Assembly: GCA_022495005.1 (NCBI GenBank)
Contig: JAGYXB010001412.1
Location: 248,001-312,000 of the forward strand
Length of the DNA: 64,000 nt
Reading direction: 5' to 3'
From: Rhyacophila brunnea
Lineage: Eukaryota; Arthropoda; Insecta; Trichoptera; Rhyacophilidae
The translations under genes and the position numbers were made by a program. Under the pieces are notes generated by a model. The model was given only the letters and a program-made list of their open reading frames with translations. It was not told the origin of the DNA and did no database searches. Positions 1-10,802 of the stretch are shown here, piece by piece. How positions within the stretch are numbered: position 1 is the stretch's first letter; the number at the start of each line of letters is the position of its first letter.

Positions 1-579
1 TATTATATATTTCTGGGCTATTGAATTAAACACAATTAATAATTGTATTTTATTTGCAAAACAAAATATATTGCATCCTTCAGTGATTACGCCAACTCCA
101 GTTCATAGAAGTATTGAAAGAAACAATGTCTAAACTTCCAGCATTCCGTTTTCGCTATGAAAGCGAAATGAATGGCGGCAACAAGCATGGATCCATCGGA
201 GCCAGGTTTGATGTTTCGAGGAGACGGACAAAAAACTCAGTACCAATCGTCGAGGTGAGTTGTTTCCATTATTATTGTGTTTTCTCATGCCGTGCGATCA
301 TTTTGTAGCTCCCACAAATAACCCGGTGAGTCACGGGTATTATTATATATTTCTGGGCTATTGAATTAAACACAATTAATAATTGTATTTTATTTGCAAA
401 ACAAAATATATTGCATCCTTCAGTGATTACGCCAACTCAGTTCATAGAAGTATTGAAAGAAACAATGTCTAAACTTCCAGCATTCCGTTTTCGCTATGAA
501 AGCGAAATGAATGGCGGCAAGCATGGATCCATCGGAGCCAGGTTTGATGTTTCGAGGAGACGGACAAAAAACTCAGTAC
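1..579 (+). repeat. Tandem pair of a 340-bp unit with an env-derived piece
   Basis: Bases 1 onward recur at 341 onward with a period of exactly 340 until about 579, where the second unit diverges. Each unit starts with a short piece resembling the central part of errantivirus Env/baculovirus F proteins (the HPSVITPTQ motif), continues in frame into a stretch I cannot assign (around FRYESEMNGG), and in the first unit ends with a splice-donor-like GTGAGT. The first copy has a 1-base insertion that breaks the env reading frame. Related copies lie at 3120-3455 and, inverted, at 5480-5660. Confidence 0.7.
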
Positions 580-785
580 CAATAGCCAAACTATATTTGG
601 TCGCTCAAAGGATGAACTTATTAGCACTTTCTATCAGTTTTGAAGAATTAAAAATAAAAATATTAAAATCCATATTAATCATATTAAACCAGCATCCTCT
701 AGTTAAGAAATTAAAATATCTGATTAACCTTTGGTTTCAGATTATGGTTGATTCCATAAGCAAACAAAAAAAACTGCTATTATAA
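411..785 (+). pseudogene. 124-aa ORF: env-derived start plus unrelated tail
   Basis: The ORF begins inside the second 340-bp unit with the errantivirus Env-like motif, runs through the unassigned FRYESEMNGG segment to about residue 60, then leaves the repeat at about 580 and continues into a leucine/lysine-rich tail that I do not recognise. There is no signal peptide or membrane anchor. It is probably a transposon-derived chimera and not a host gene; whether it is expressed cannot be judged. The alternative is a chance open frame across two joined repeats. Confidence 0.35.
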
Positions 786-1149
786 GCGAAGACAATAAGT
801 GCAGTCACAGAGAACAGTGAAATATTTTAATAAACTTAATAATTAAAACAATATAATTATTACGTTGGCGACAATACCTGTCGTTTACATTGCATATAAT
901 ATTCTCTAAACCTGATCTATGTTCTCTATCTATGGTTTAAGGTATTATTCATTCTCATGGCTGATCTCGACTGATAAACTACATACTATATGATCTGATC
1001 TTCGGAATATCGGAATTCATCATTCATTGAGTACGTAAGTAAGTTTCGCTGCACTGCTAAGCTTCAACACACATACGTACGAGTGAAGTATTTTGAAGTA
1101 TTTTGTTATTACATTTATAGGTTAGATAAGTACTTAATATGCATCCATC
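786..1149. other. AT-rich stretch without recognisable gene
   Basis: I see no coding signature, clear repeat or RNA gene in this stretch. Confidence 0.5.
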
Positions 1150-1662
1150 ATGTCACGGCTTATAAATACAATAGACAAAATTCACCTTCTCAGCAGTACC
1201 GAAGAGACCGCACTAAGTTTTTTACAGGAGAGAAAGTGTGCAAGGCTGCAAGCACCTCTCTGCGGTACTTGTAACAGAACCACGGCCTGGGTGCGATATG
1301 GGCCTGGACACGTGTGGCGATGCCCAACGCACAAGAGTTTTACGAAGTCCCCAAAATCCGGTACCTTATGGGAGCAATCAAAATTATCGTTCTCCTCTTA
1401 TTCTCTGGCGTGACCACTTCAGAGATTGCGTCGGTTTCCCCAAGACTATTGGGGGAACCAATATTTCAGGGATGTCTGCTCAAATTATTTTGAAAAGAAT
1501 CCATACAAAATTGGTGGTGACGGGGAAGTTGTAGAGATAGATGAATCGGTATTCGCTAGGCAAAAAAACCACTGTGGACGGTACCGCAAGGAGAAATGGG
1601 TTTTCGGTGGTGTGTGTAGGTCAAACAAACAGGAATTGCTCATTTTAATTCTCTTAAATATT
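1150..1662 (+). pseudogene. Merlin (ISXO2-like) transposase fragment, frameshifted
   Basis: Three overlapping frames together read as a Merlin/IS1016-type transposase. The first gives an N-terminal zinc-binding region (CGTCNRTT, then WRCPTHKSF) and the SGTLWEQSKLS segment typical of these proteins. The third frame gives VEIDES with the first catalytic Asp, then RYRKEKWVFGGVCR. The second and third catalytic residues are absent because the similarity stops at about 1640. At least two frameshifts separate the pieces, so it is inactive. A second, more 3' Merlin fragment lies at 22.8 kb. Confidence 0.75.
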
Positions 1663-1671
1663 CAGTATTAA

Positions 1672-2140
1672 AAATCAAAAGTGATTTAAATACTATTATT
1701 TCTTCCATTATGTATTATAGACATTAGATCTAATGTTGTAGGTTGTGAAGATATAACGTCTATTAATTTTATGTAGAAGGTTGCTTCATGTGTGTGATAA
1801 TATAATGTTCGAACGCACAATTGAAATGAGACACAGCGTTGATATGGATTGTTTTATATTGTCTTAAAACATTTAAGATCATCACCGCACTAAAATAAGA
1901 CTGTCACATTGTTTGTATACTTTGTGACTGAAGGTTACATTATGATTTTAAATATGATATCGAAACTTTACGTGAAGTTGCTCGCATGATTGACTGTACT
2001 GTTTGTTGGAGGCCGGATTTGCAATTGAATTGTTGACCCATTTCATTATTATTGTCTATGGTCGATCAATGACCATAGACAACAACTTGACATTTGTAGA
2101 GTTAAAATATAAAACCTCTACAGTTTATCAAATCTAATCA
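1672..2140. other. AT-rich stretch without recognisable gene
   Basis: No coding region is supported. A short inverted pair (TATTGTCTATGGTCGATC followed by its near complement, about 2050-2085) is the only local structure I noticed. Confidence 0.4.
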
Positions 2141-2149
2141 GATACATCC

Positions 2150-2760
2150 TTCGATCATATCCTCAAATAAACTCTATGAAGAAATCCAGAAAATCCATAA
2201 GCATTTACATTCCGCTACAGATTATCCTTTTACTCTTAATTTACCTAATATTTATCACATCATGAACTTAAAACCATGAATGTTTATAGTATTAACCGTA
2301 AAGTAATATTTAAATTATCTATTCCTTAATATCCAATTATAACTATGATCTTTATCATTTAATACCAATTCCAATCCATTCTATTAAAGGATACATTTCA
2401 ATACATCCTAAACAAAGATATTTAGCATATACAAGTGCTAAAACTCATTATACCCTTTTACATGATTTAGCTGATTGTAAAATAATTCTGGAACATGAAT
2501 ACATGTGTTCACAGAATCATATTATTTACTTAACACATAGTAACCCTATTTGTGAAATTGACTTACCCACATCTTGCATGATCCAAAAAACTAACCAACC
2601 ATTAGATGTTTGGCAAAAAATATCTTCAACCAATAGTTAGTTATTTGTTTTATCGTTTCCAACTATCATGACACTTGCATGCAATGATAATACTAACGAC
2701 TTCAAATTATCAAACACCGGAATCCTAGAACTTCCTGCTGGATGTAAAGGATATTCCTGA
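2150..2760 (+). pseudogene. env: Errantivirus (gypsy-type) env fragment
   Basis: Translations in shifting frames match the ectodomain of insect errantivirus envelope proteins, related to the baculovirus F protein family. Visible landmarks are a PFTLNLPNI-type segment near 2205, YHLIPIPI near 2345 and the cysteine-containing block ending in SNPICEI near 2550, then a GILELPAGCKG-type motif near 2730. Several stop codons and frameshifts interrupt it; there is no complete reading frame, leader or membrane anchor. This is an old, broken endogenous copy. Confidence 0.75.
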
Positions 2761-2769
2761 AATATTTTA

Positions 2770-3063
2770 TTGACGACTTTTCTCATGAGAAAAATTTTTC
2801 TTGTGTTTAATATATCATTTTATATTCCCAAGAAAGACCAATGCGATTTTTGTGTAAAGTATGAAAACGGCACGTCAACTGAGCGACATGACATGCAATT
2901 TGAAAAATTGGAGCATGATGTCCATAAATTGAAATCAAGAAATAAAAAACAAGAGGATAAATTGAGAACTTCCCAAAATTCTGATTTTTGTGCAGCTGTA
3001 TTTGATTTACAAAAAGTTTTGACCTGTCCCAAAGCCTTTCAGGTAAACACTTACTATGGTTGA
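2770..3063 (+). pseudogene. Transposon-type ORF fragment with CxxC knuckle, unassigned
   Basis: A 97-aa open frame contains PKKDQCDFC at residues 20-28, a charged stretch that would form a coiled coil, and AAVFDLQKVLTCP at about residues 78-90. This combination is familiar from uncharacterised transposon-derived proteins in arthropods, but I cannot name the superfamily. It lies exactly between two errantivirus env pieces (ending 2760 and resuming 3060), so it may be an insertion or a recombination product. It has no start of its own that I trust and lacks a nuclease core. Confidence 0.5.
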
Positions 3064-3455
3064 AGCCGTTTTAGAAAATATTTCTTCTCTTTATTATTAT
3101 GTATCTCAATTAGAAATTGAATTAAACACAATTAATAATTGTATTTTATTTGCAAAACAAAATATATTGCATCCTTCAGTGATTACGCCAACTCAGTTCT
3201 TAGAAGTATTGAAAGAAACAATGTCTAAGCTTCCAGCATTCCGTTTTCGCTATGAAAGCGAAATGAATGGCGGCAAGCATGGATCCATCGGAGCCAGGTT
3301 TGATGTTTCGAGGAGACTGACAAAAAACTCAGTACCAATCGTCGAGGTGAGTTGTTTCCATTATTATTGTGTTTTCTCATGCCGTGCGATCATTTTGTAG
3401 CTCCCACAAATAACCCGGTGAGTCACGGGTATTATTATATATTTCTGGGCTAATG
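3056..3455 (+). pseudogene. Env-derived unit, third copy (114-aa ORF)
   Basis: This ORF starts further upstream in env than the copies at the beginning of the window, so the part before the HPSVITPTQ motif is present. It then repeats the same in-frame switch into the unassigned FRYESEMNGG segment and ends in the same GTGAGT splice-donor-like context and 100-bp tail (to TTCTGGGCTA). The switch point is identical in all copies, so the fusion predates their amplification. Not a functional envelope gene. Confidence 0.6.
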
Positions 3456-3459
3456 GGCA

Positions 3460-4266
3460 GATATGTATTTTGTGCGAATATCTTCTCTTATCTTTCCTAT
3501 TTGGGGCTACATTAATTTCACAGCATAAAGGTATGATGTTGACAGGCATTTTGTGTCACTCAAATCACTCAATTTCGGTAAAGACTGGATATACAATATC
3601 CGTGCACTTCACCGGGGGTTGATGACCTTTTGTGACTTGCCGGTCACGTTCAATTTTTAGTTTTAATAATAGGGGACGGTAAGTGTTTTAGAGAAGATAG
3701 ATTTCAGTCTCAAGCGTATATGCGCATAGTCGTTCAATACCTGCAACCAAGTAAACAGCATGTGTTGTAAACATAACCAATATTGTGTCATAATATAAAT
3801 GTATATTTATAACCAAAATCTGGAGACTAACATTCTACACTGTTAATTTATATTCATAAAACTTTATTTATATTGCAGTGTATATTTATTTTTCATTGTA
3901 AAGTTGTGTATCAAGATTTGAGGCTATATTTATGTAAGTATTGTTTATGAGTAAAACTATTATATCTCAATAAATAAATAAACTTCGTGAATGTTGAGTT
4001 GTTAAATAATTCAAACAATGGTATGTTGTAAATTTACAATATTTAGACATTTCATACACAAAAATACATATTTTTACAGTTAAGGATAATATTTGTTGTA
4101 TATCCCATATCAATTTATTTATTAACGGTTTATAAAAATTGAAGACAATAATAATTATTGTTTCATTACAAAAGCCTATATCATTGGTTATCATATTGTT
4201 AATGAAAATTGTTGTACAGTCATCTGTTAAAGCAAAGATGGTCAAATAGTTACATTCTGCATTAAT
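3460..4266. other. AT-rich stretch without recognisable gene
   Basis: No coding similarity seen. Short open frames on the minus strand are low-complexity and AT-driven. Confidence 0.4.
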
Positions 4267-4269
4267 ATT

Positions 4270-4300
4270 TTGTTTTGTTACGCCAAAGAAGTATAACTTC
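4270..4300. repeat. MITE terminus (AAGTTATACTTC family), solo end
   Basis: GTTACGCCAAAGAAGTATAA is the inverted complement of the MITE end seen at 31868 and 40130 and matches the right end at 32215-32245. It abuts the mariner end that follows, so one element appears to have been cut by the other. Confidence 0.55.
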
Positions 4301-4330
4301 TTTTTCTAAGGAATTATTGACCCACCCTCG
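4301..4330 (+). mobile_element. Solo mariner 3' terminal repeat
   Basis: The 29 bases ending in GACCCACCCTCG, followed by TA, match the 3' inverted repeat of the mariner at 62081-63369 with one difference (GAATTATTGA for GAATCATTGA). No mariner body or left end lies nearby, so this is a relic end. Confidence 0.75.
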
Positions 4331-4335
4331 TATAT

Positions 4336-5471
4336 GTCATAAGATTACTTCTTTTACTAAAAATATTGATGAACCGCCATGAACAGCCACAAATGAAAAG
4401 GCATATAACATTTTATCAATACCTTATTTATACTAAATACTTTGCTTGTAATTTATATAATTTATAAATGTATAAGAATGTGTTTTTACCTTTAAGTTAA
4501 GAATGTGAAGAGTTAATCGATCAGACCCAGATTTACGAAATGTATGAATACGTGTATTAATTAAGGCGCTAAGTACCAAAAATTTTAAAACTGACATTTT
4601 TATAGAAAACTCTTCCACGTACTAATGCCAATAAAGTTAACTATGGTCTAAGTGCAAGTCAAAAAAATACAATAAAATATTTATAAATCTGGCGACGATG
4701 GAAGTCCATCAGCGTGTTTTATTTGTAATGGTGTAAATACCATTCCATATAAAGTGTTGAACACTTGAGTTCTGTTAAAAAACGTCACCAAAAAGGTGAA
4801 GGAAGTGTCCAAAATGTAAAAAAAGTGGCCAGGAGTACTTCACAATTAATAGTGAAGTAATTCCCGCCAAAAAACCTCCAAATTCACAGGCACAGTAGTC
4901 GGGTCAAGTATACACTACAGTACTTTAAAGAAACAATATAGAGCAGCAACTGCCAATGATACCACTTACAGTAGCCCTCCGAAAACCTCCGAAAGATTAT
5001 ATTTGCATTTTTTGCTTAGTTCCATAATATGTGTTGATTCTTTTGATATTTTTAGTACTAGAGCATATTTTAGTTTAATTACATTAGTAAAAGGGGCAAG
5101 GTGTTCCATGTCAGCTATTTTCTGGTATTTTCAGATGTTAAGCCTGAATATTACGTAAGATTTGTAGAAAAACTATTTGCACAATTCACAAACAAGTTTA
5201 TAAAAATAGCCCAAAAGCCTTCATAAATCACTTAGAATCAAGAAGGTTGAAAAAAAAAAAAGGAAAATCTTGGCGAAAACCAATACATTCTGTTCCTTTA
5301 TCTAATCCAGATTATGGAGAGAGTTGCCAAAAACCTGATATGGACAAAAATCAATATCAATATTGTTAAAAGAAACTTTTTTGATAGAAAGACGCACTGT
5401 ATTACAATCTGAATGTGCAGAATGGCTAGAAAGGCGACGAAGCCTTCTTCCTGCCTCTGTTTTTGGAAAGG
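4336..5471. repeat. Tandem duplication, unit 1 (about 1.14 kb)
   Basis: This unit recurs about 1333 bp downstream at 5669-6811 with only scattered substitutions and short indels. Both units contain the same AT-rich lead and then the start of the YqaJ-type coding region. The unit ends abruptly inside that coding region, where sequence homologous to the env-derived repeat begins in inverted orientation. Confidence 0.85.
5363..5471 (+). pseudogene. YqaJ-domain ORF, truncated copy
   Basis: About 37 codons (LIERRTVLQSECAEWLERRR and on to FGKV) match the N-terminal helix and ERR..TAS..GK motif of YqaJ-type nucleases. The frame is cut at 5471 by the inverted env-derived repeat, so the catalytic core is missing. 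A longer copy lies at 6693. Confidence 0.65.
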
Positions 5472-5479
5472 TAGGTAGG

Positions 5480-5660
5480 AAACACAATAATAATGGAAAC
5501 AACTCACATCGACGATTGGTACTGAGTTTTTTGTCCGTCTCCTCGAAACATCAAACCTGGCTCCGATGGATCCATGCTTGCCGCCATTCATTTCGCTTTC
5601 ATAGCGAAAACGGAATGCTGGAAGTTTAGACATTGTTTCTTTCAATACTTCTATGAACTG
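5480..5660 (-). repeat. Inverted copy of the env-derived unit
   Basis: Read on the minus strand, this begins at the env-derived TQF segment, passes through FRYESEMNGG and ends in the GTGAGT-like intron start, as in the copies at 1-340 and 3120-3455. It sits precisely at the junction between the two YqaJ tandem units. Confidence 0.75.
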
Positions 5661-5668
5661 ACATAACT

Positions 5669-6811
5669 GTCATAAGATTACTTCTTTAACTAAAAATATT
5701 GATGAACCGCCATGAACAGCCACAAATGAAAAGGCATATAACATTTTATCAATAACTTATTTATACTAAATACTTTGCTTGTAATTTATATAATTTATAA
5801 ATGTATAAGAATGTGTTTTTACCTTTAAGTTAAGAATGTGAAGAGTTAATCGATCAGACCCAGATTTACGAAATGTATGAATACGTGTATTAATTAAGGC
5901 GCTAAGTACCAAAAATTTTAAAACTGACATTTTTATAGAAAACTCTTCCACGTACTAATGCCAATAAAGTTAACTATGGTCCAAGTGCAAGTCAAAAAAA
6001 TACAATAAAATATTTAAATCTGGCGACAATGGAAGTCCATCAGCGTGTTTTATTTGTAATGGTGTAAATACCATTCCATATAAAGTGTTGAACACTTGAG
6101 TTCTGTTAAAAAACGTCACCAAAAAGGTGAAGGAAGTGTCCAAAATGTAAAAAAAGTGGCCAGGAGTACTTCACAATTAATAGTGAAGTGATTCCCGTCA
6201 AAAAACCTCCAAATTCACAGGCACAGTAGTCGGGTCAGGTATATATTACAGTACTTTAAAGAAACAATATAGAGCAGCAACTGCCAATGATACCACTTAC
6301 AGTAGCCCTCCGAAAACCTCCGAAAGATTATATTTGCATTTTTTGCTTAGTTCCATAACATGTGTTGATTCTTTTGATATTTTTAGTACTAGAGCTTTAG
6401 TTTAATTACATTAGTAAAAGGGGCAAGGTGTTCCATGTCAGCTATTTTCTGGTATTTTCAGATGTTAAGCCTGAATATTACGTAAGATTTGTAGAAAAAC
6501 TATTTGCACAATTCACAAACAAGTTTATAAAAATAGCCCAAAAGCCTTCATAAATCGCTTCGAATCAAGAAGGTTAAAAAAAAAAAAAAAAGGAAAATCT
6601 TGGCGAAAACCAATACATTCTGTTCCTTTATCTAATCCAGATTATGGAGAGAGTTGCCAAAAACCTGATATGGACAAAAATCAATATCAATATTGTTAAA
6701 AGAAACTTTTTTGATAGAAAGACGCACTGTATTACAATCTGAATGTGCAGAATGGCTAGAAAGGCGACGAAACCTTCTTACTGCCTCTGTTTTTGGAAAG
6801 GTGTGTAAGCG
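5669..6811. repeat. Tandem duplication, unit 2 (about 1.14 kb)
   Basis: Second copy of the 4336-5471 segment. Here the coding region continues past the point where unit 1 is cut. Confidence 0.85.
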
Positions 6812-7106
6812 GCTAGAAAATACAAAATGTGGGCCTTTGGTAAAACGTTTATTATATAGCCAATCATTAGCCAACGTGAAAGCGGTAAAATATGGTAAAG
6901 AAAATGAATCAATAGCCTTACAACTGCTTAGTGTACAAGAACGAATTAAGATTGAGAGATGTGGATTGTTTATAGATGAGGTGTATGATTTTATCGGTGC
7001 AACGCCAGATGGCATCAGCGATGATGATACAATTATTGTACTAAACTACTATTATGCAATCTGCAAAAAAAAATGGACCGGCATACATCATCAAGGTAGC
7101 AAATGA
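6693..7106 (+). pseudogene. YqaJ-type (lambda-exonuclease-like) nuclease domain, 3' decayed
   Basis: The frame codes the first half of a YqaJ domain, a PD-(D/E)XK nuclease fold found in phage recombinases and in many insect transposon-associated proteins. Visible are EWLERRRNLLTASVFGK (residues 20-36), YGKENESIA (residues 69-77, with a candidate active-site Glu) and GATPDG (residues 103-108, with the metal-binding Asp). The ExK strand that should follow is not readable; the frame degenerates into an unrelated tail from about 7030. The frame can be followed upstream of the first ATG to about 6610, so the true start is probably lost. Inactive as it stands. Confidence 0.75.
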
Positions 7107-7675
7107 CGAATTCGCAGATATAAAAAAAAACCATGCGTGTACATAAATATAAAAAACGAAAAAGTTATTTGGAACATTGAAAAAGTGGTGAAATTACAAA
7201 AGACCACGCCATACAATCCATTACAAAAGTAGTTGCGACATGGGATATATATTTATATATAAATTTCAAGCTGGAATGTAGGCAGTATCAGGGCTTGGTC
7301 TAGGAAAGGAGGAATAGAATTTCTCTTTCTTTAGGAGCGTACGCGACTATGGCGAGAAAAAAAAAATAAACAATTAGCTGAAGCGTCACTCCTAAAACTC
7401 CTGGTCCGAAAACAATACCGACAGAAAATGTCTCTCCCTGAAATCTCTAAATAACCAGGAGACACTACTAGTTTTAAAATGATCGAACAAGATAAAGAAA
7501 ACCACCGTTCCCAAATTTGTAAAATAAACAGCAGAAAATCAATTGGTTTGCACTAATCTAGATGCAATGGGATATTTTACCTCGAATGTGTTCCTCAAAT
7601 GCATAAAATAAATATTTCAAACAATATCGAGAATGGTGTATTTATGTTTGTTGTGTGTTTCCACATAGGAAGTGA
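7107..7675. other. No recognisable gene
   Basis: Broken continuation of the YqaJ-type reading frames may extend to about 7230; beyond that I see nothing identifiable. Confidence 0.35.
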
Positions 7676-8500
7676 ATGAGTGAATTCGATGACATTTATT
7701 ATACAGATTCATCATTAGATGAATTAAATCAACACGTGAAAGATGATGAATATATTCTCTATATTCTCTTCTTCCCTCTCGTGAAGGTAATATTTGTTAT
7801 AATGTAAATCTCATGTTGTGTACGTCTTGAATTTAGATTTGTCACGTCCACATCGTTTTGTTTTCTTAAATAAATAAATAAAATATATCTATAGGAAAAG
7901 AACCTCTGGATCTAAGGAAAATACATTTAAATTATTTCCATGTCCTAAAGCGGTACAAGTACATAATAAATACATGGGTGGTGTTGATTTGTTAGATTCG
8001 ATGTTGGGGTATTACAGAATAGAAGTTAGAAATATTTTTTGTCCGTGTATGATGATGATGATGATCTGGTATGTGTGAATAGTAGTTGGATATTGTGGAG
8101 GAAAAGTCATGAAGAGTTTATGCCGCTTTAAGATTTTAAATTACTAGTTGCAGAATCGCTGACTAAAAAAGGAGTGTCAGTTTTCACTCCAATCACATCG
8201 AAAGCGTGGACGTCCCAGCAATAATCAAGATAAAGATGAAGAACTTCCTAAAAGAAGAATAAATTGGATATTCCTATAAAATAAGTAGTCCTGGATGGCG
8301 TAGATCATCTTCCAGAATGGACCAAATTACGACAAAAATGTGCATATCATTTTTGCAAAGGAAAATCGTTTATACAGTGCATCAAATGTAAAGGTCATTT
8401 ATGTATAAACAAAGACCGTAACTGCTTTGCCGAGTTTCATAAAACTCCATTTCGGTGGATAAATGGTTACTGCATAACACCAATTATAAAAATCGTCAGA
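7676..8500 (+). pseudogene. piggyBac-like transposase, internally deleted
   Basis: An acidic N-terminus (MSEFDDIYYTDSSLDELN at 7676) is followed after an AT-rich gap by the C-terminal half of a piggyBac transposase. PKAVQVHNKYMGGVDLLDSM at about 7950-8010 carries the third catalytic Asp (GGVD). A C-terminal zinc-ribbon (KCAYHFC, QCIKCKGHLC, NCFAEFH) lies at about 8335-8440. The central domain with the first two Asp residues is missing and several frameshifts are present, so this is a dead deletion derivative. It is a different lineage from the piggyBac copies at 25.6 and 42.8 kb. Confidence 0.75.
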
Positions 8501-8559
8501 TGAAAGCCGAAGCATGGCTCAAAATCGCAAAGGAAAGAGCACCGGGAATGGTAAGTGTC

Positions 8560-9000
8560 ACTTTTATTGTAGGTATAGTAAATGGATAACAATAATTTCC
8601 CGGTATCATTTACCTACAGAGCTCCTTAATGATTAAGATACGAAATAAACTCTTCCCTAACTGCATATGCTGACAAATTGCTTCTGCTAAACAAATAATA
8701 TCTCCATATAAGGGTCATGTTACATTTCATTATAACATGTCTACAATCATCATTAATGTACTTTTTTACCAAATACAGTTTAGTCAATTAACTAAAAAAT
8801 AATAATAATGAGTATCAGACAAGTTAATAAAGAGTGTCAAACCTGCTGCATTCATAAAACAATATCCGTTATTATAAATAAACGAATAAGGAATCTTCCC
8901 ACCCGTTGTGGATGATGCGATAAATTTGCAAATGGAAGGGGTCATAGACAGCCAGCCATATCCGCCCACGGAATAATTCACGCGTAAATTAGAATTCAAA
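8560..9000. other. No recognisable gene
   Basis: Lead-in to the satellite array; no coding similarity or structured repeat identified. Confidence 0.4.
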
Positions 9001-10802
9001 CAGTATGGGCGGCGTCAACCGGATAATTTTATAATAATAATCTAATAAACAGCATGTTTCTATATGCATAAAACATGAATCTAGAAAACGCGCATCGACG
9101 CAGTTTGACTTCTCGGTCTAACATTTCAACGTTGCAACCAAACGGCCAGTACGGGCGGCGTCAACCGGATAATTTTATAATAATAATCTAATAAACAGCA
9201 TGTTTCTATATGCATAAAACATGAATCTAGAAAACGCGCATCGACGCAGTTTGACTTCTCGGTCTAACATTTCAACTGTTGTCAAGCGGCCAGACGCGAG
9301 GCGTCAACCGGATAATTTTATAATAATAATCTAATAAACAGCATGTTTCTATATGCATAAAACATGAATCTAGAAAACGCGCATCGACGCAGTTTGACTT
9401 CTCAGTCTAACATTTCAACGTTGCAACTGTTGTCAAACGGCCAGTACGGGCGGCGTCAACCGGATAATTTTATAATAATAATCTAATAAACAGCATGTTT
9501 CTATATGCATAAAACATGAATCTAGAAAACGCGCATCGACGCAGTTTGACTTCTCGGTCTAACATTTCAACGTTGCAACTGTTGTCAAACGGCCAGTACG
9601 GGCGGCGTCAACCGGATAATTTTATAATAATAATCTAATAAACAGCATGTTTCTATATGCATAAAACATGAATCTAGAAAACGCGCATCGACGCAGTTTG
9701 ACTTCTCGGTCTAACATTTCAACGTTGCAACTGTTGTCAAACGGCCAGTACGGGCGGCGTCAACCGGATAATTTTTCTAATAAACAGCATGTTTCTATAT
9801 GCATAAAACATGAATCTAGAAAACGCGCATCGACGCAGTTTGACTTCTCGATCTAACATTTCAACGTTGCAACTGTTGTCAAACGGCCAGTACGGGCGGC
9901 GTCAACCGGATAATTTTATAATAATAATCTAATAAACAGCATGTTTCTATATGCATAAAACATGAATCTAGAAAACGCGCATCGACGCAGTTTGACTTCT
10001 CAGTCTAACATTTCAACGTTGCAACTGTTGTCAAACGGCCAGTACGGGCGGCGTCAACCGGATAATTTTATAATAATAATCTAATAAACAGCATGTTTCT
10101 ATATGCATAAAACATGAATCTAGAAAACGCGCATCGACGCAGTTTGACTTCTCAGTCTAACATTTCAACGTTGCAACTGTTGTCAAACGGCCAGTACGGG
10201 CGGCGTCAACCGGATAATTTTATAATAATAATCTAATAAACAGCATGTTTCTATATGCATAAAACATGAATCTAGAAAACGCGCATCGACGCAGTTTGAC
10301 TTCTCGGTCTAACATTTCAACGTTGCAACTGTTGTCAAACGGCCAGTACGGGCGGCGTCAACCGGATAATTTTATAATAATAATCTAATAAACAGCATGT
10401 TTCTATATGCATAAAACATGAATCTAGAAAACGCGCATCGACGCAGTTTGACTTCTCGATCTAACATTTCAACGTTGCAACTGTTGTCAAACGGCCAGTA
10501 CGGGCGGCGTCAACCGGATAATTTTATAATAATAATCTAATAAACAGCATGTTTCTATATGCATAAAACATGAATCTAGAAAACGCGCATCGACGCAGTT
10601 TGACTTCTCGGTCTAACATTTCAACGTTGCAACTGTTGTCAAACGGCCAGTACGGGCGGCGTCAACCGGATAATTTTATAATAATAATCTAATAAACAGC
10701 ATGCTTCTATATGCATAAAAAATTAAGCAAGAAAACACGCATCGACGCAGTTTGACTTCTCGATCTAACATTTCAACGTTGCAACTGTTGTCAAACGGCC
10801 AA
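9001..10802. repeat. 152-bp satellite array, about 12 units
   Basis: The landmark GCGTCAACCGGATAATTTTA recurs at about 9008, 9156, 9301, 9451, 9603, 9755, 9897, 10049, 10201, 10353, 10505 and 10659. Spacing is 152 bp for most units; the unit from about 9755 is 142 bp because it lacks about 10 bp of the TAATAATAA run, and the first three are slightly shorter. Units are nearly identical in the centre of the array and diverge at both edges, as expected if homogenisation acts on interior units. An in-frame peptide is open in one unit only by chance. Confidence 0.95.

Noticed and set aside
4433..4618. Minus-strand 61-aa ORF present in both tandem units
   Set aside because: Conserved only because the whole DNA segment is duplicated; composition is AT-driven and no domain is visible.
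9001..10802. CRISPR-like array
   Set aside because: Units are contiguous 152-bp monomers with no variable spacers; this is a satellite.
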